Part shown: positions 1 through 8,921 of the stretch, one piece after another
Numbering within the stretch: position 1 is the stretch's first letter
Layout: every line of letters begins with the position of its first letter
NCBI GenBank assembly: GCA_029167225.1
Contig: JARFNK010000032.1
Span: forward strand, 1 to 54,773
Length of the DNA stretch: 54,773 bases
Source of the DNA: Sphingobium arseniciresistens
GTDB taxonomy: Bacteria > Pseudomonadota > Alphaproteobacteria > Sphingomonadales > Sphingomonadaceae
Direction: 5' to 3'
Notes under the pieces: generated by a model
The model's database searches: none
Seen by the model: the letters and a program-made list of their open reading frames with translations, nothing else
What the model was told of the DNA's origin: nothing
Translations under genes and position numbers: made by a program

Positions 1-67
1 GAAACTCACCCCAAGCAAAATCAGATACTTACGATCTCGCGTTCCCCGCGTGTTCCGCCAGCACTGT

Positions 68-163
68 TCAACTTGGGTTTGGGACGTTGCCGCCGCACCC
101 GCCCAGCGTCAAAACCGACATTCCCCCCGCCAAAAGCCCCAAAACCGAACGCCGCTTCATCAT
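68..163 (-). CDS. Very small lipoprotein-like ORF (31 aa)
   Basis: Reading the minus strand from an ATGATG at 163 gives a 31-residue peptide that begins with MMKRRS, continues with a hydrophobic stretch and ends a few residues after a lipobox-like LTLGGC. A basic n-region, hydrophobic h-region and Cys is the pattern of a type II signal peptide, so the product would be a minute outer- or inner-membrane lipoprotein. Only eight residues follow the Cys, so it may be the truncated 5' end of a longer lipoprotein gene. There is no strong Shine-Dalgarno sequence. It lies downstream of the diguanylate cyclase on the same strand, about 180 bases away. It may equally be chance; no function can be assigned. 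Confidence 0.35.
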   Translation of the reverse strand: MMKRRSVLGLLAGGMSVLTLGGCGGNVPNPS

Positions 164-346
164 ACCAAACCAATCTTCCGCGCTAATCCATCTGCACACA
201 TAGACCGCAGCCGGATAACGGGATTGTCTTAAGAAACGGGCGACCATGACGAGAATCAGGTAAAATCCGGCATCTTGAGCAAATATCTTGGCCGCTTCTG
301 TACCAATCTCGATGGCACACAGCCTATGATGCCCACCGTTGCCTCC

Positions 347-1525
347 TTACAAGAGCATCGCGCGCGATGGCCTCAATGGTACAACAACGGATAGAGTATC
401 TCCGACGACGCAGTTCCGTCCGCCTTGTTTGGCCCGGTACAGCAACTCATCGGCGCGCGCTATTGCTGATGGGAAAGGCTCGTCACCTCCTAACAAGGTC
501 ACGCCAAAGCTTGCGGTGACAAGGTTGTTATTAGCGCTCTGCGGCCAACGCCTGTCTTCAAGCGATCGACGCATTCGCTCTGCCAGAGTAATCGCCTGAT
601 CCAGGGAAACGCCAGGAAGCAAGATCGCAAACTCCTCGCCACCGAGCCTCGCGGCGCATCCCCGGTCGGTGGCGTGTTCGTTCAGCATCGCGGCGAAATC
701 TGCGATAACCTTATCGCCGAATTGATGGCCAAAACGATCGTTGATGGCTTTGAAATGGTCGATGTCGGCTAACAGGATCGCGCCGGCCCCTTCAACGAAT
801 GACTGGCCGCGATTTGACGCGAGAAAGGCTTCGAGGCCTCTCCTGTTGAGCAATTCTGTCAACGGATCAATATGGGCGTGCCGCCGATATTTTTCTATAT
901 GATCGAGGCTCACGGCAATCATCACCGCAAATGTCAGGATGATGCTGCCAAACAGGCCGGTATATTGAACCAGACTGCCCCATACCGACTGGCGCCAAGC
1001 ACCGACAATGGGTTGCGGATCATCGACTGCAAAGTAGAGCGTGCATTGCCCGGCCAAAACCAGCGTAAAAAATATGAAGGTCCCGAGGAAGATCCTGTCG
1101 GATAGTGTCGTACAGGAGCGCCATATCCTGTGGACGCACGACAGTAAAAGCAGCGAGCAGCCCACCTGTGTAAAAATGGTTTCGAGCCGTACGTTTTTGA
1201 ACAAGAGCAGGGAAAGCAGCGCCAGCACGCCAGACGAAGCGATTATCGCAAATTCCAGGGGAATATGGGGCTTGTGGCCGAAACGCTGGAGCAATGCCCG
1301 ACAGGCAAAGCTGACGCCCAGGAGGATGAGGACATCCTCGGTTATTGGCTTAACGAGGGAGAGGCTTTCCGTCTGAACCAGCATGAGGCCAAACCCCGTG
1401 CCGAGGAAGCATAATGCGCCTCCCCAGCGGATGGTTGGGAAACCGATGACACCCGCGACCATGAAACCCAGGCCACAAAGCAGGATGGCGGCAGGAATCG
1501 ACCATTCGACAAACGAAACAGGCAT
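347..1525 (-). CDS. Membrane-anchored GGDEF diguanylate cyclase
   Basis: A 392-residue protein. Roughly the first 210 residues form several hydrophobic segments (about seven), a membrane sensor region. The C-terminal ~165 residues are a GGDEF domain, which makes cyclic-di-GMP from two GTP. Visible signatures are HIDPLTELLNRRG at the domain entrance, the substrate pocket DIDHFKAINDRFGHQFGD and the active-site GGEEF, all consistent with an active enzyme. The position of the usual RxxD product-inhibition site, five residues before GGEEF, reads TDRG, so that feedback site seems absent. No EAL domain is attached. The start is not fixed by a clear ribosome-binding site. The gene stands alone, with no cyclic-di-GMP adhesin-control genes (LapD/LapG type) beside it. 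Confidence 0.9.
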   Translation of the reverse strand: MPVSFVEWSIPAAILLCGLGFMVAGVIGFPTIRWGGALCFLGTGFGLMLVQTESLSLVKPITEDVLILLGVSFACRALLQRFGHKPHIPLEFAIIASSGVLALLSLLLFKNVRLETIFTQVGCSLLLLSCVHRIWRSCTTLSDRIFLGTFIFFTLVLAGQCTLYFAVDDPQPIVGAWRQSVWGSLVQYTGLFGSIILTFAVMIAVSLDHIEKYRRHAHIDPLTELLNRRGLEAFLASNRGQSFVEGAGAILLADIDHFKAINDRFGHQFGDKVIADFAAMLNEHATDRGCAARLGGEEFAILLPGVSLDQAITLAERMRRSLEDRRWPQSANNNLVTASFGVTLLGGDEPFPSAIARADELLYRAKQGGRNCVVGDTLSVVVPLRPSRAMLL

Positions 1526-2231
1526 GGCGGACGCGTACTATGCCGCAGATTGATCGGTAGGTGTCAGCTTGACCCTGTCGGATGACTTCGCCGGAACCAT
1601 ATACTTCGCCCTATTCCATCAATTTTATGCTGTTCCGCTTTGCTCCATGTTAGTTCCCGAAGGCTTTCGAGGTATAGTTACCGACATGCGAGATCAGGTT
1701 TGTCGCAGGAGGGAGAAGCCATCGTTGCTATCCGGGGCATCCGCGAATATCAGGCCATAGCCGACATGCCGCGCGCCATGTTTTAGGTATAAGGGCGGTA
1801 AATGCGGTTCGTAGAATGTCTGCTTTACGACACCTGGACGTGGGCGAAACTCGTTCCATGATCGTTCGACGCTGCATCGACCTTGCCCTGTCAGATCAAC
1901 TTCCATGCCATTCATCCCGCGCGCATCATCAGGCCGCAAGTAGAGAGATTTCATCGTATTTTGATTAACAGTCCAGGAAATGCTGCTTTATCAGACGAGC
2001 GGCCAGTCCTGCCCGGAAAACCACCCTCTCCAACCCCAGCGTTTAAAAAGCCATCTCCAATTCTGTGTCAACAGCCCTCCCCAACAAGCACCTCACCTCA
2101 TTTTCGCCTCGCCAGCGGCATGAGTGAAGCAGCCGAGAGGACGGCCAAATCGGCTTCTATGCGATTAACAGGAGGCTCCTATTCTGGGCGATCATCTGGT
2201 AACAGCATGCGGAAATATCGGGGCTGTGCGA
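1526..2231. other. Gene-poor interval
   Basis: About 700 bases between the start of the diguanylate cyclase (minus) and the start of the metallopeptidase (plus). Short open frames exist on both strands, but none has recognisable sequence, a good ribosome-binding site or coding-like composition. Promoters for both divergent genes must lie here; I could not pick a convincing -35/-10 pair. Confidence 0.5.
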
Positions 2232-3407
2232 ATGGGCAATGACTGTCGGAAACTGGAACCTCTCCAATATCATAGCGACGTCGTCGCCTATCTCCGCCGG
2301 GAAGAACGGCATTCCTGGGAATGGTCCGCAACCGGCGCGCTCATGCAGGAGGCGGACGATATCCGTGACGCCATGTTGCGCGGGACCTACCGCCTGGAAG
2401 AGGGAAGCCATGCGCCGGCCTTCCAGGCCTGCCGGACCGCCATGTCGCGATTGGGCATCGAGGCACCGTTCACATTGTATCAGGCCCATGATGGCAGCAT
2501 GAACGCCTCCCTCATCTTCGTGCCGAATGAAATTCACCTCGTCTTCTTCGGCCCCATCCTCGAAAAGCTGGATCGGGACGAGTTGTTGGCGTTGATGGGA
2601 CACGAATTGTCGCATTACCTGCTGTGGTCCATGGGAGAGCAGGACCACTACCGGGCGAGCCGCGTATTCGACCACGCCCTGTCCTATCCGGGCGTCAAAC
2701 CCTCTCACCGTGAAACGGCCCGGCTCCTGAGCCTTCATACAGAGTTGTTCGCAGACCGCGGAGCGGCCCTTGCCGCAGGCAGTCCAGGACCGGCCGTCGC
2801 GGTCCTGGTGAAGGTCATGACCGGGCTCACCAGCGTCAACGCAGAGGCCTATCTGCGCCAGGCAGAGGAACTGGAGGCAAGCGAAGGCAAGTCGCAGGGC
2901 GTCTCGCATCCGGAAATTCACCTGCGCGCCCGTGCGCTTCAACTCTGGTGGGACAACGACCCCGAGCTTGCCGCCTGGCTTGAGGCACGCCTGCGCGGGC
3001 AGTTGTCGATCGAAGCGCTCGACTTACTGGGCCAGGAGAAGCTTACCGGGATCACCCGCGCCTTCCTCGCCCGCTTCCTGACCGAAATAGCACAAGCCGG
3101 CGATGAGATCGAAACGCAAGTACGGGCCGTCTTCCCCGATTTCGGGAAGCAGGAGGAGCCTCTCCTCAACCTCGCCGAAATAGGGATTGAGCGTATCGAC
3201 GATGCGACACGCGACTATTTCGTGGCGCTCATGTTCGATCTGGCCATGGCCGATCGCGATGCCACCGACGCCGTCATGCTCGCCGCAGCGAAGACAGCCG
3301 CCGAGATCGGAGCGACGGAACGGCTCACCGCCGCCCTCCGTCGCGATCTCAAATGGACCAAGACCCGCGCCGACAAGCTTTTGGCAGCGGCAGCGAAAGC
3401 CGCATGA
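2232..3407 (+). CDS. M48-family-like zinc metallopeptidase
   Basis: About 391 residues. The zinc-binding HExxH motif is seen as GHELSHYLLW around residue 132, and the third ligand region follows as HTELFADRGAA some 45 residues later, the layout of M48 (HtpX/Ste24/BepA-like) gluzincins. There is no signal peptide or membrane segment, so the protein is probably cytoplasmic, unlike HtpX. The C-terminal half is helical, with no motif I recognise, and may bind a partner. Start choice: an ATG at 2232 behind GGGG; an in-frame GTG at 2226 is the alternative. The stop overlaps the start of the large helicase gene as ATGA at 3404-3407, so the two are almost certainly co-translated and work together. 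Its substrate is unknown; in a defence setting it could be the effector or activator. Confidence 0.85.
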   Translation: MGNDCRKLEPLQYHSDVVAYLRREERHSWEWSATGALMQEADDIRDAMLRGTYRLEEGSHAPAFQACRTAMSRLGIEAPFTLYQAHDGSMNASLIFVPNEIHLVFFGPILEKLDRDELLALMGHELSHYLLWSMGEQDHYRASRVFDHALSYPGVKPSHRETARLLSLHTELFADRGAALAAGSPGPAVAVLVKVMTGLTSVNAEAYLRQAEELEASEGKSQGVSHPEIHLRARALQLWWDNDPELAAWLEARLRGQLSIEALDLLGQEKLTGITRAFLARFLTEIAQAGDEIETQVRAVFPDFGKQEEPLLNLAEIGIERIDDATRDYFVALMFDLAMADRDATDAVMLAAAKTAAEIGATERLTAALRRDLKWTKTRADKLLAAAAKAA

Positions 3408-6400
3408 CCATGGAGACACAGAACCAGGGCCCGCACCTGCGTCCCGTCGCGGCACGCACGCTTCGCACCTTCTTACGCGACGAGAAGCTATTGCCGCCCG
3501 ACGATCTCGTCCATGCCAGGCTGGGCCTGTGCCGGCAGGTCGCCGAGCTTCATGCTCACGGCCGTGTCGCCGACATCGGCCTCGATACGGTGGTCGAACT
3601 GGAGGATGGCCAGCTTGCCTTGAGCGATCCCGAGGGCATTCTTCCGAACGACAAACTGAAGGCCCTTCACGCCGTTCAGCCTCAGGTCTCCAGCGCACTC
3701 AAGGTCGTGGGCAGCTACCGGATCACGCAGGACGAGGGGCACGGCACCAGCATCGACGACCTGTCAGTGCTCGACGGGGATGAGGTGGAGGTTCGAAGCC
3801 CCGTCTACGTGACCCGCTTGCGAAACTGGGAAATATTGCTGGGCCATCACGACGAGATAACCGATGTCTTCCAGCTCGGCATGGTGATGGCATCGCTTGC
3901 TTGTGGCCTCGACCCGACAGAGTTCGATGACATCGAGCGCTTCTCGCTCAACCGAGACAATCTGTTCGCCATCGCTCCGCGCCTTCACCCGGTCATGGCC
4001 TCGCTTATTCTGGAGGCAACCGAACTCAACCGCCACCAACGGGCGACCGATGTTGCAGAATTGGCACGGCGCCTCGACACCTGGCGCGACCAGCCCGCCG
4101 GGATAGCGGTCGAGCGCGTCCTTGCCGATGCCAAGGGCCTCCCCGGCCGGCGCTCGGCGGTCCTCGCGCATCTGCGTGACCGCCTCTTCGATCTGTCGCG
4201 CCGTAACCGACTGATACATTTTCGCGCTACCCAGAGTTCAATCAATTTCACCGACGCCAGCATCCCCATCGTAATGCGCATCGAGAGCGTGCGGGCGGAT
4301 TCGCTGTGCACCTGGAAGGGGCCGTTCGCGCGCGAGCTGCTGTCCGGCAAGGCCGTACCATTGGGCCGCTGGCTGCGCTTTGAGGATCAGCCTCAAATAT
4401 CCTCCCAGATCGACCGGATCATCCAGGAGAACCGGCGTAACCGGAACGAATACGGCTTCTCCAGCCTGCGTCTGACGGTCGCGCACCTGCACTGGCACAA
4501 TCTCAAGGAATCCCCTGAAGAGCGCATCAGTTCGCCGTTGCTCTGGCTGCCGGTCGAAGTGGCGAAGCGCAAGGGCGTGCGCGATCAATATGTCATGACC
4601 TGTGAGGACCCGGTAGCAGAGTTCAACCCGGCACTTCGCCACATGCTGCGCCAGCTCTACGACATCGAACTTCCCGAAACGGTCGATCTGTCGGAAACAC
4701 CGATCGAGGCCATCCACGAGGCAATTCGTACGCAGATCCACGAGAGCGAGCCTGGCGTAAGGCTCGAACTCCAGGAGCGCCCCGCGATCCGCCTCATCCT
4801 GCAGCGCGCGGTGCAAGGGGTGAACCGCTTCAATCGACGCCGTACCGGGAAAAAGGAAAACATCAGCGCCAAAGCGGATTTCAACTATTCACGTGACGAC
4901 TATCGGCCCCTGGGGCTCGCGCTTTTCGAAAAGTTCGTCAAACCCGATGCGCTGCCGCAACGCCTCGCTGCCGGCGGCGGGCATTCGCCCAAGCGGGAGC
5001 TCATGGTCGCCGAAACGGAAGCGTCAGCCTATGGCAAGGCCGGCGGTGAAGGGCACAAATTTTCCTGGGAGGTCGATCTTACCCAGGTGACGCTCGCGAA
5101 TTTCAACTACAAGAAAATGTCTCTGGTGCGCGATTATAACGCCCTTATGGACACCCCCGAGACACAGCCGGCCTTCGACCAGGTTTTCTCGATCGAGCCT
5201 CGCCCCTTCATCGAGAATGTGCCGCCCCCCGCTCCCACCGACCAACAATGGAGCGTGGTTCCCTCCGATGCGACCCAGGACCGGGCGGTCGCCTTTGCCC
5301 GTACCGGTCGAAGTTACATCATCCAGGGACCGCCCGGGACCGGAAAATCACAGACCATCACCAACCTGATCGCCGACTTCACCGCGCAGGGTCAGCGTGT
5401 GCTGTTCGTTTGCGAGAAGCGCGCCGCGCTAGACGTGGTGTTCCACCGCCTGGGCCAGGCAGGCCTGGACGGCCTTGCGACAATCATCCACGATTCCCAG
5501 GAGGACAAGAAGGATTTCATCGCGGACCTGCGTGCTCAGTATGAGCAGTGGGGCCGGACTGCAGATGGGTACGCCGATGCGGAGGCCGCACGTGCGCAAA
5601 CTGTCGCGGCGCTTCAGGAGCATCTGCGGCAGATTGCGACCTTCGAGGCGGCGGTGGGCAACGACACGGCCGCAGGCGAGCCGCCCTTGCGCGATCTGGT
5701 TCGTCGCGCCGCGGCTTTGCCGCCCGTCCCGAGCGGCATTGGCCCCGCAGCGCGCGAGGCGCTGCCAAGCCTTGCTCTTTGGGATGGTCAGCGCTCCATG
5801 GCGACACGGGTGTTTCACGCCATGCACGAGATCGTCGGTGCGAACAGCCTCGCCGAACATCCCTTCGCGCGTCTCGGCGGTGATCTCCTGCGTGCAGCGA
5901 GGCCTTATGCCGTGCTGGAAGCCTCCATTGGTGGCGCCGATGCGCATTTTCAGTCCATCGACCCGTTGCTGGAGGATGAGGCCGTGTCGGTGTCCGGCAC
6001 GACGGCCCTCGCCGATGCGCAGGCGATTGCCATGCTTGCCGAGCAATTGGTGAAAGCCGGCGTCGCCCATATGCCCAGCCTCCTCGATCCGCTTTCAGCG
6101 GACTCCATCGCGCTGGACGCGGACCTTGCAGCGATCACCGCGCTCGAAACGGCCCGGGACGTCGCAGCCAATGAGGCCCGGGGATGGCGCTCGCCGCTCG
6201 ATCCTGGCGATACTGCCGCCGCGCTGGAGTTCGCACGGGCCAGAGAAGGGTCGATCTTCGCCATATTCAGCGGCGCCTGGCGCAGCCTCAAGAGGTCGGT
6301 GGAAGACCGATATGACTTCGTCTCCCATGCGGTAAAGCCAAAGCTGGTCGCCGTCCTGGAGGCACTTTCCACGCTTCAAGCGGCAGAGGTCAAGCTGGCG

Positions 6401-8905
6401 ACCACCCGCACAGCACTGGATCAGCGGCTGGGGATCTCGGACGTGCCCGCACTGCTTGCGACACGACGCCAACTTGCCGACGCTCCGGCTGGCAGCGCTA
6501 TAGCCATGACCATCGCGCTGGCGAAATCGCCGGATGGCCCCCGGATTATCGGCCGCATCGCCCAATATTCCGCCCCCATGTCCGGGCTCCTGGTGATGCT
6601 CGGCGCTATCCTGGACGACCCCGGCCTGCTCACGGTCGATGAAGCCGGGGAGTTGCTCCGCGACCTTCGCGAAAATCTGGACGATTTGCCCGATCTTCTT
6701 CCGCACCTGGCTGAGGTCCATGCTGCGCCGCCTGCCGTCACCGCCATGCTCACCAGCCTGCCTTTGTCCCTCGCCGCGATCGATGCCCTGATCGTGGACG
6801 AGGCTATCGCCGCCCGAGAACGAACGAACCCCGATATTCGCCGGTTTGACATCGATCGCATGGTCGCGATCTCTCGGAGGGCCGCTGCCGCGCGCGAGAT
6901 GCTACGCGATCACAACTCCTCGACCATCCGGGCAAGGCGCCACCGCCAGTTCCGCGATAATGTGAAACGCTCGGAAACCTCGGTCCAACAACTCGACACC
7001 AACGGGCGCGTGTTCAAAAAGACCTATGCGACCGGTCGCCGCGAGCTCGAGCATGAATTCGGGAAATCAATGCGCTACCGGTCGATCCGTGAACTGGCGA
7101 GCGGCGAGAGCGGGCGCGTCCTCAATGACCTTAAGCCTATATGGCTGATGAGCCCGCTCTCGGTCTCGGACACGTTGCCACTCGATCCAGGTCTATTCGA
7201 CGTTGTGATTTTCGATGAGGCGAGCCAGATTCCGACCGAGGACGCGGTGCCCGCCCTCTGCCGTTCGCGCCAGGTCGTGATCGTCGGCGACGAAATGCAA
7301 CTCCCGCCCACGAGTTTCTTCTCCGCCGGGCAATCGGATGACGAGATGGAAGTGGCCGCCGAAGAAGACGGTGAGCGGATCGCCATCGTTCTCGACGCGG
7401 ACAGCCTGCTCAGCCAGTCCGCCCGAAACCTGCCGGCAACCTTGCTAGCCTGGCACTATCGCAGCCGATCCGAGGCGCTGATCAGCTTTTCGAACGCCGC
7501 TTTCTATGCAGGTGAACTCGTCACCATCCCTGATCGCACCTTGCGCATCCGGCATGACGACAGCGCGCCAGTTCCCTCTGACAGCGAAGCAGCCTGGGCC
7601 GCCGGCGCCGACCGCCTGCTTGCTGCCCCCATCACCACCCATCGCATGGCAGACGGTCTCTACGAACGCCGGGCGAACCTTTCCGAGGCACGCTATATCG
7701 CCGGACTGGTGCGGGAATTGCTCGCCCGCGGAACGGGCCAGAGCATCGGCATCGTCGCCTTTTCCGAGGCACAGCAAGCCGAGATCGAAGACGCGCTGGA
7801 ACGGCTCGCGGCCGACGACGAGGCCTTTTCCGGCGCCCTCACCCGCGAGGTGGAACGGGAGGAAGATGGCCAGTTCGTCGGCCTGTTCGTCAAGAACCTC
7901 GAAAATGTGCAAGGCGACGAGCGCGACATCATCCTGATGAGCGTGTGCTATGCGCCCGGCCGCGACGGGCGAATGGCCATGAATTTCGGGCCGATCAACC
8001 AACGAGGCGGCGAAAAGCGGCTCAACGTGATCTTCAGCCGCGCCAAGCGCCACATGGCGATCATATCCACCATCGCGCCCGAGGCGATCACCAACATTCA
8101 CAATGACGGCGCGCGCGCGTTGCGCAGCTTCCTGGCGTTCGCGCAGGCGCAGTCGATGGGCTTGCACGACAACGCGCAAGCCGTGCTCGCCACGCTCAAT
8201 CCCGACGCCGCACGGACCTTCGATAGCATCCTTCCGCCCGATCCGGTGCGCAGCGCCATCGCGCAGGCTCTGCGCGCCAAAGGCCACGACGTGCACGAAC
8301 ATGTCGGCGGGGCCAGCTTCCGGTGCGACCTTGCGATCGTCGATCCCGCCGGCGGCAGCTATGTGCTGGGCATTCTGCTCGATCGGGCCGACAAGGTCGG
8401 CCTCGCGGTCGAGGAACGATACGTCTTCCGGCCGAACATTTTGCGCTCCTTCGGCTGGCGGGTGATCGATGTGCCGGTCACCAGCTGGCTGCGCGCCCGT
8501 GGACCGGTGATCGAGCGCATCGAGCAGGAGCTTCAGCGTTCAAGCTGGGATCTGGCAAATGCCGACCCGATGAGCGGCACCGGCCTTTCCCCCATAGCTA
8601 CCGGGCCGTCTGCGAACGACGCTGCCGCGGACAACCACGCCGATAACGCCGTTCAGGCATCCTCAACCGGAAGCGAAGCCAAGCGAGCGGACCCCGGCAT
8701 GACAGAATATCGACTCGTTGCCGGTGCTTCGAGCAAGTTCTGGCGGGTTGGCATCGACGGCGCCGACCTCATCGTCGAATTCGGCCGTATTGGAACCGGC
8801 GGCCAGCGTGTGGTGAAGAGCTTCGAGGATGCCGATCGCGCCCGCCGTGAAGCGAACAAGCTCACGCTCGAAAAGACCCGCAAGGGCTATGAGGAGTTCG
8901 GTTGA
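3404..8905 (+). CDS. Giant multidomain SF1 helicase: kinase-like, DUF4011, nuclease-like, WGR
   Basis: About 1833 residues, starting at the ATG that overlaps the peptidase stop (the frame is open 17 codons further upstream). Residues ~10-235 resemble a protein kinase fold without catalytic residues: ELHAHGRVADIGLD in place of HRD, LSDPEG in place of DFG, then a DVFQLGMVMASL helix. Residues ~250-500 are DUF4011-like, opening with LFDLSRRNRLIHFR. The SF1 core has Walker A GPPGTGKS (~642), Walker B VVIFDEASQIP (~1266) and late motifs QGDERDIILMS and NVIFSRAKRH (~1500-1555). Residues ~1610-1712 look like the MTES_1575/Vsr-type endonuclease fold, with DLAIVDP and LRSFGWRVIDV but a weak catalytic centre. 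The last ~70 residues form a WGR domain (FWRV...FGRIGTGGQ). Helicases of this COG1112 type recur in anti-phage systems. The product is likely cytoplasmic and acts on nucleic acid. Confidence 0.88.
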   Translation: MTMETQNQGPHLRPVAARTLRTFLRDEKLLPPDDLVHARLGLCRQVAELHAHGRVADIGLDTVVELEDGQLALSDPEGILPNDKLKALHAVQPQVSSALKVVGSYRITQDEGHGTSIDDLSVLDGDEVEVRSPVYVTRLRNWEILLGHHDEITDVFQLGMVMASLACGLDPTEFDDIERFSLNRDNLFAIAPRLHPVMASLILEATELNRHQRATDVAELARRLDTWRDQPAGIAVERVLADAKGLPGRRSAVLAHLRDRLFDLSRRNRLIHFRATQSSINFTDASIPIVMRIESVRADSLCTWKGPFARELLSGKAVPLGRWLRFEDQPQISSQIDRIIQENRRNRNEYGFSSLRLTVAHLHWHNLKESPEERISSPLLWLPVEVAKRKGVRDQYVMTCEDPVAEFNPALRHMLRQLYDIELPETVDLSETPIEAIHEAIRTQIHESEPGVRLELQERPAIRLILQRAVQGVNRFNRRRTGKKENISAKADFNYSRDDYRPLGLALFEKFVKPDALPQRLAAGGGHSPKRELMVAETEASAYGKAGGEGHKFSWEVDLTQVTLANFNYKKMSLVRDYNALMDTPETQPAFDQVFSIEPRPFIENVPPPAPTDQQWSVVPSDATQDRAVAFARTGRSYIIQGPPGTGKSQTITNLIADFTAQGQRVLFVCEKRAALDVVFHRLGQAGLDGLATIIHDSQEDKKDFIADLRAQYEQWGRTADGYADAEAARAQTVAALQEHLRQIATFEAAVGNDTAAGEPPLRDLVRRAAALPPVPSGIGPAAREALPSLALWDGQRSMATRVFHAMHEIVGANSLAEHPFARLGGDLLRAARPYAVLEASIGGADAHFQSIDPLLEDEAVSVSGTTALADAQAIAMLAEQLVKAGVAHMPSLLDPLSADSIALDADLAAITALETARDVAANEARGWRSPLDPGDTAAALEFARAREGSIFAIFSGAWRSLKRSVEDRYDFVSHAVKPKLVAVLEALSTLQAAEVKLATTRTALDQRLGISDVPALLATRRQLADAPAGSAIAMTIALAKSPDGPRIIGRIAQYSAPMSGLLVMLGAILDDPGLLTVDEAGELLRDLRENLDDLPDLLPHLAEVHAAPPAVTAMLTSLPLSLAAIDALIVDEAIAARERTNPDIRRFDIDRMVAISRRAAAAREMLRDHNSSTIRARRHRQFRDNVKRSETSVQQLDTNGRVFKKTYATGRRELEHEFGKSMRYRSIRELASGESGRVLNDLKPIWLMSPLSVSDTLPLDPGLFDVVIFDEASQIPTEDAVPALCRSRQVVIVGDEMQLPPTSFFSAGQSDDEMEVAAEEDGERIAIVLDADSLLSQSARNLPATLLAWHYRSRSEALISFSNAAFYAGELVTIPDRTLRIRHDDSAPVPSDSEAAWAAGADRLLAAPITTHRMADGLYERRANLSEARYIAGLVRELLARGTGQSIGIVAFSEAQQAEIEDALERLAADDEAFSGALTREVEREEDGQFVGLFVKNLENVQGDERDIILMSVCYAPGRDGRMAMNFGPINQRGGEKRLNVIFSRAKRHMAIISTIAPEAITNIHNDGARALRSFLAFAQAQSMGLHDNAQAVLATLNPDAARTFDSILPPDPVRSAIAQALRAKGHDVHEHVGGASFRCDLAIVDPAGGSYVLGILLDRADKVGLAVEERYVFRPNILRSFGWRVIDVPVTSWLRARGPVIERIEQELQRSSWDLANADPMSGTGLSPIATGPSANDAAADNHADNAVQASSTGSEAKRADPGMTEYRLVAGASSKFWRVGIDGADLIVEFGRIGTGGQRVVKSFEDADRARREANKLTLEKTRKGYEEFG

Positions 8906-8921
8906 GCGGATCGATGGGGCC

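Noticed and set aside
347-1525. Direct LapD/LapG-style control of the giant adhesin by the diguanylate cyclase
   Set aside because: No LapD or LapG homologue is in the window and I see no LapA-type N-terminal retention module; distance alone is no evidence.
1694-1954. 86-codon minus-strand frame in the gene-poor interval
   Set aside because: No ribosome-binding site, no recognisable motif and weak coding character.
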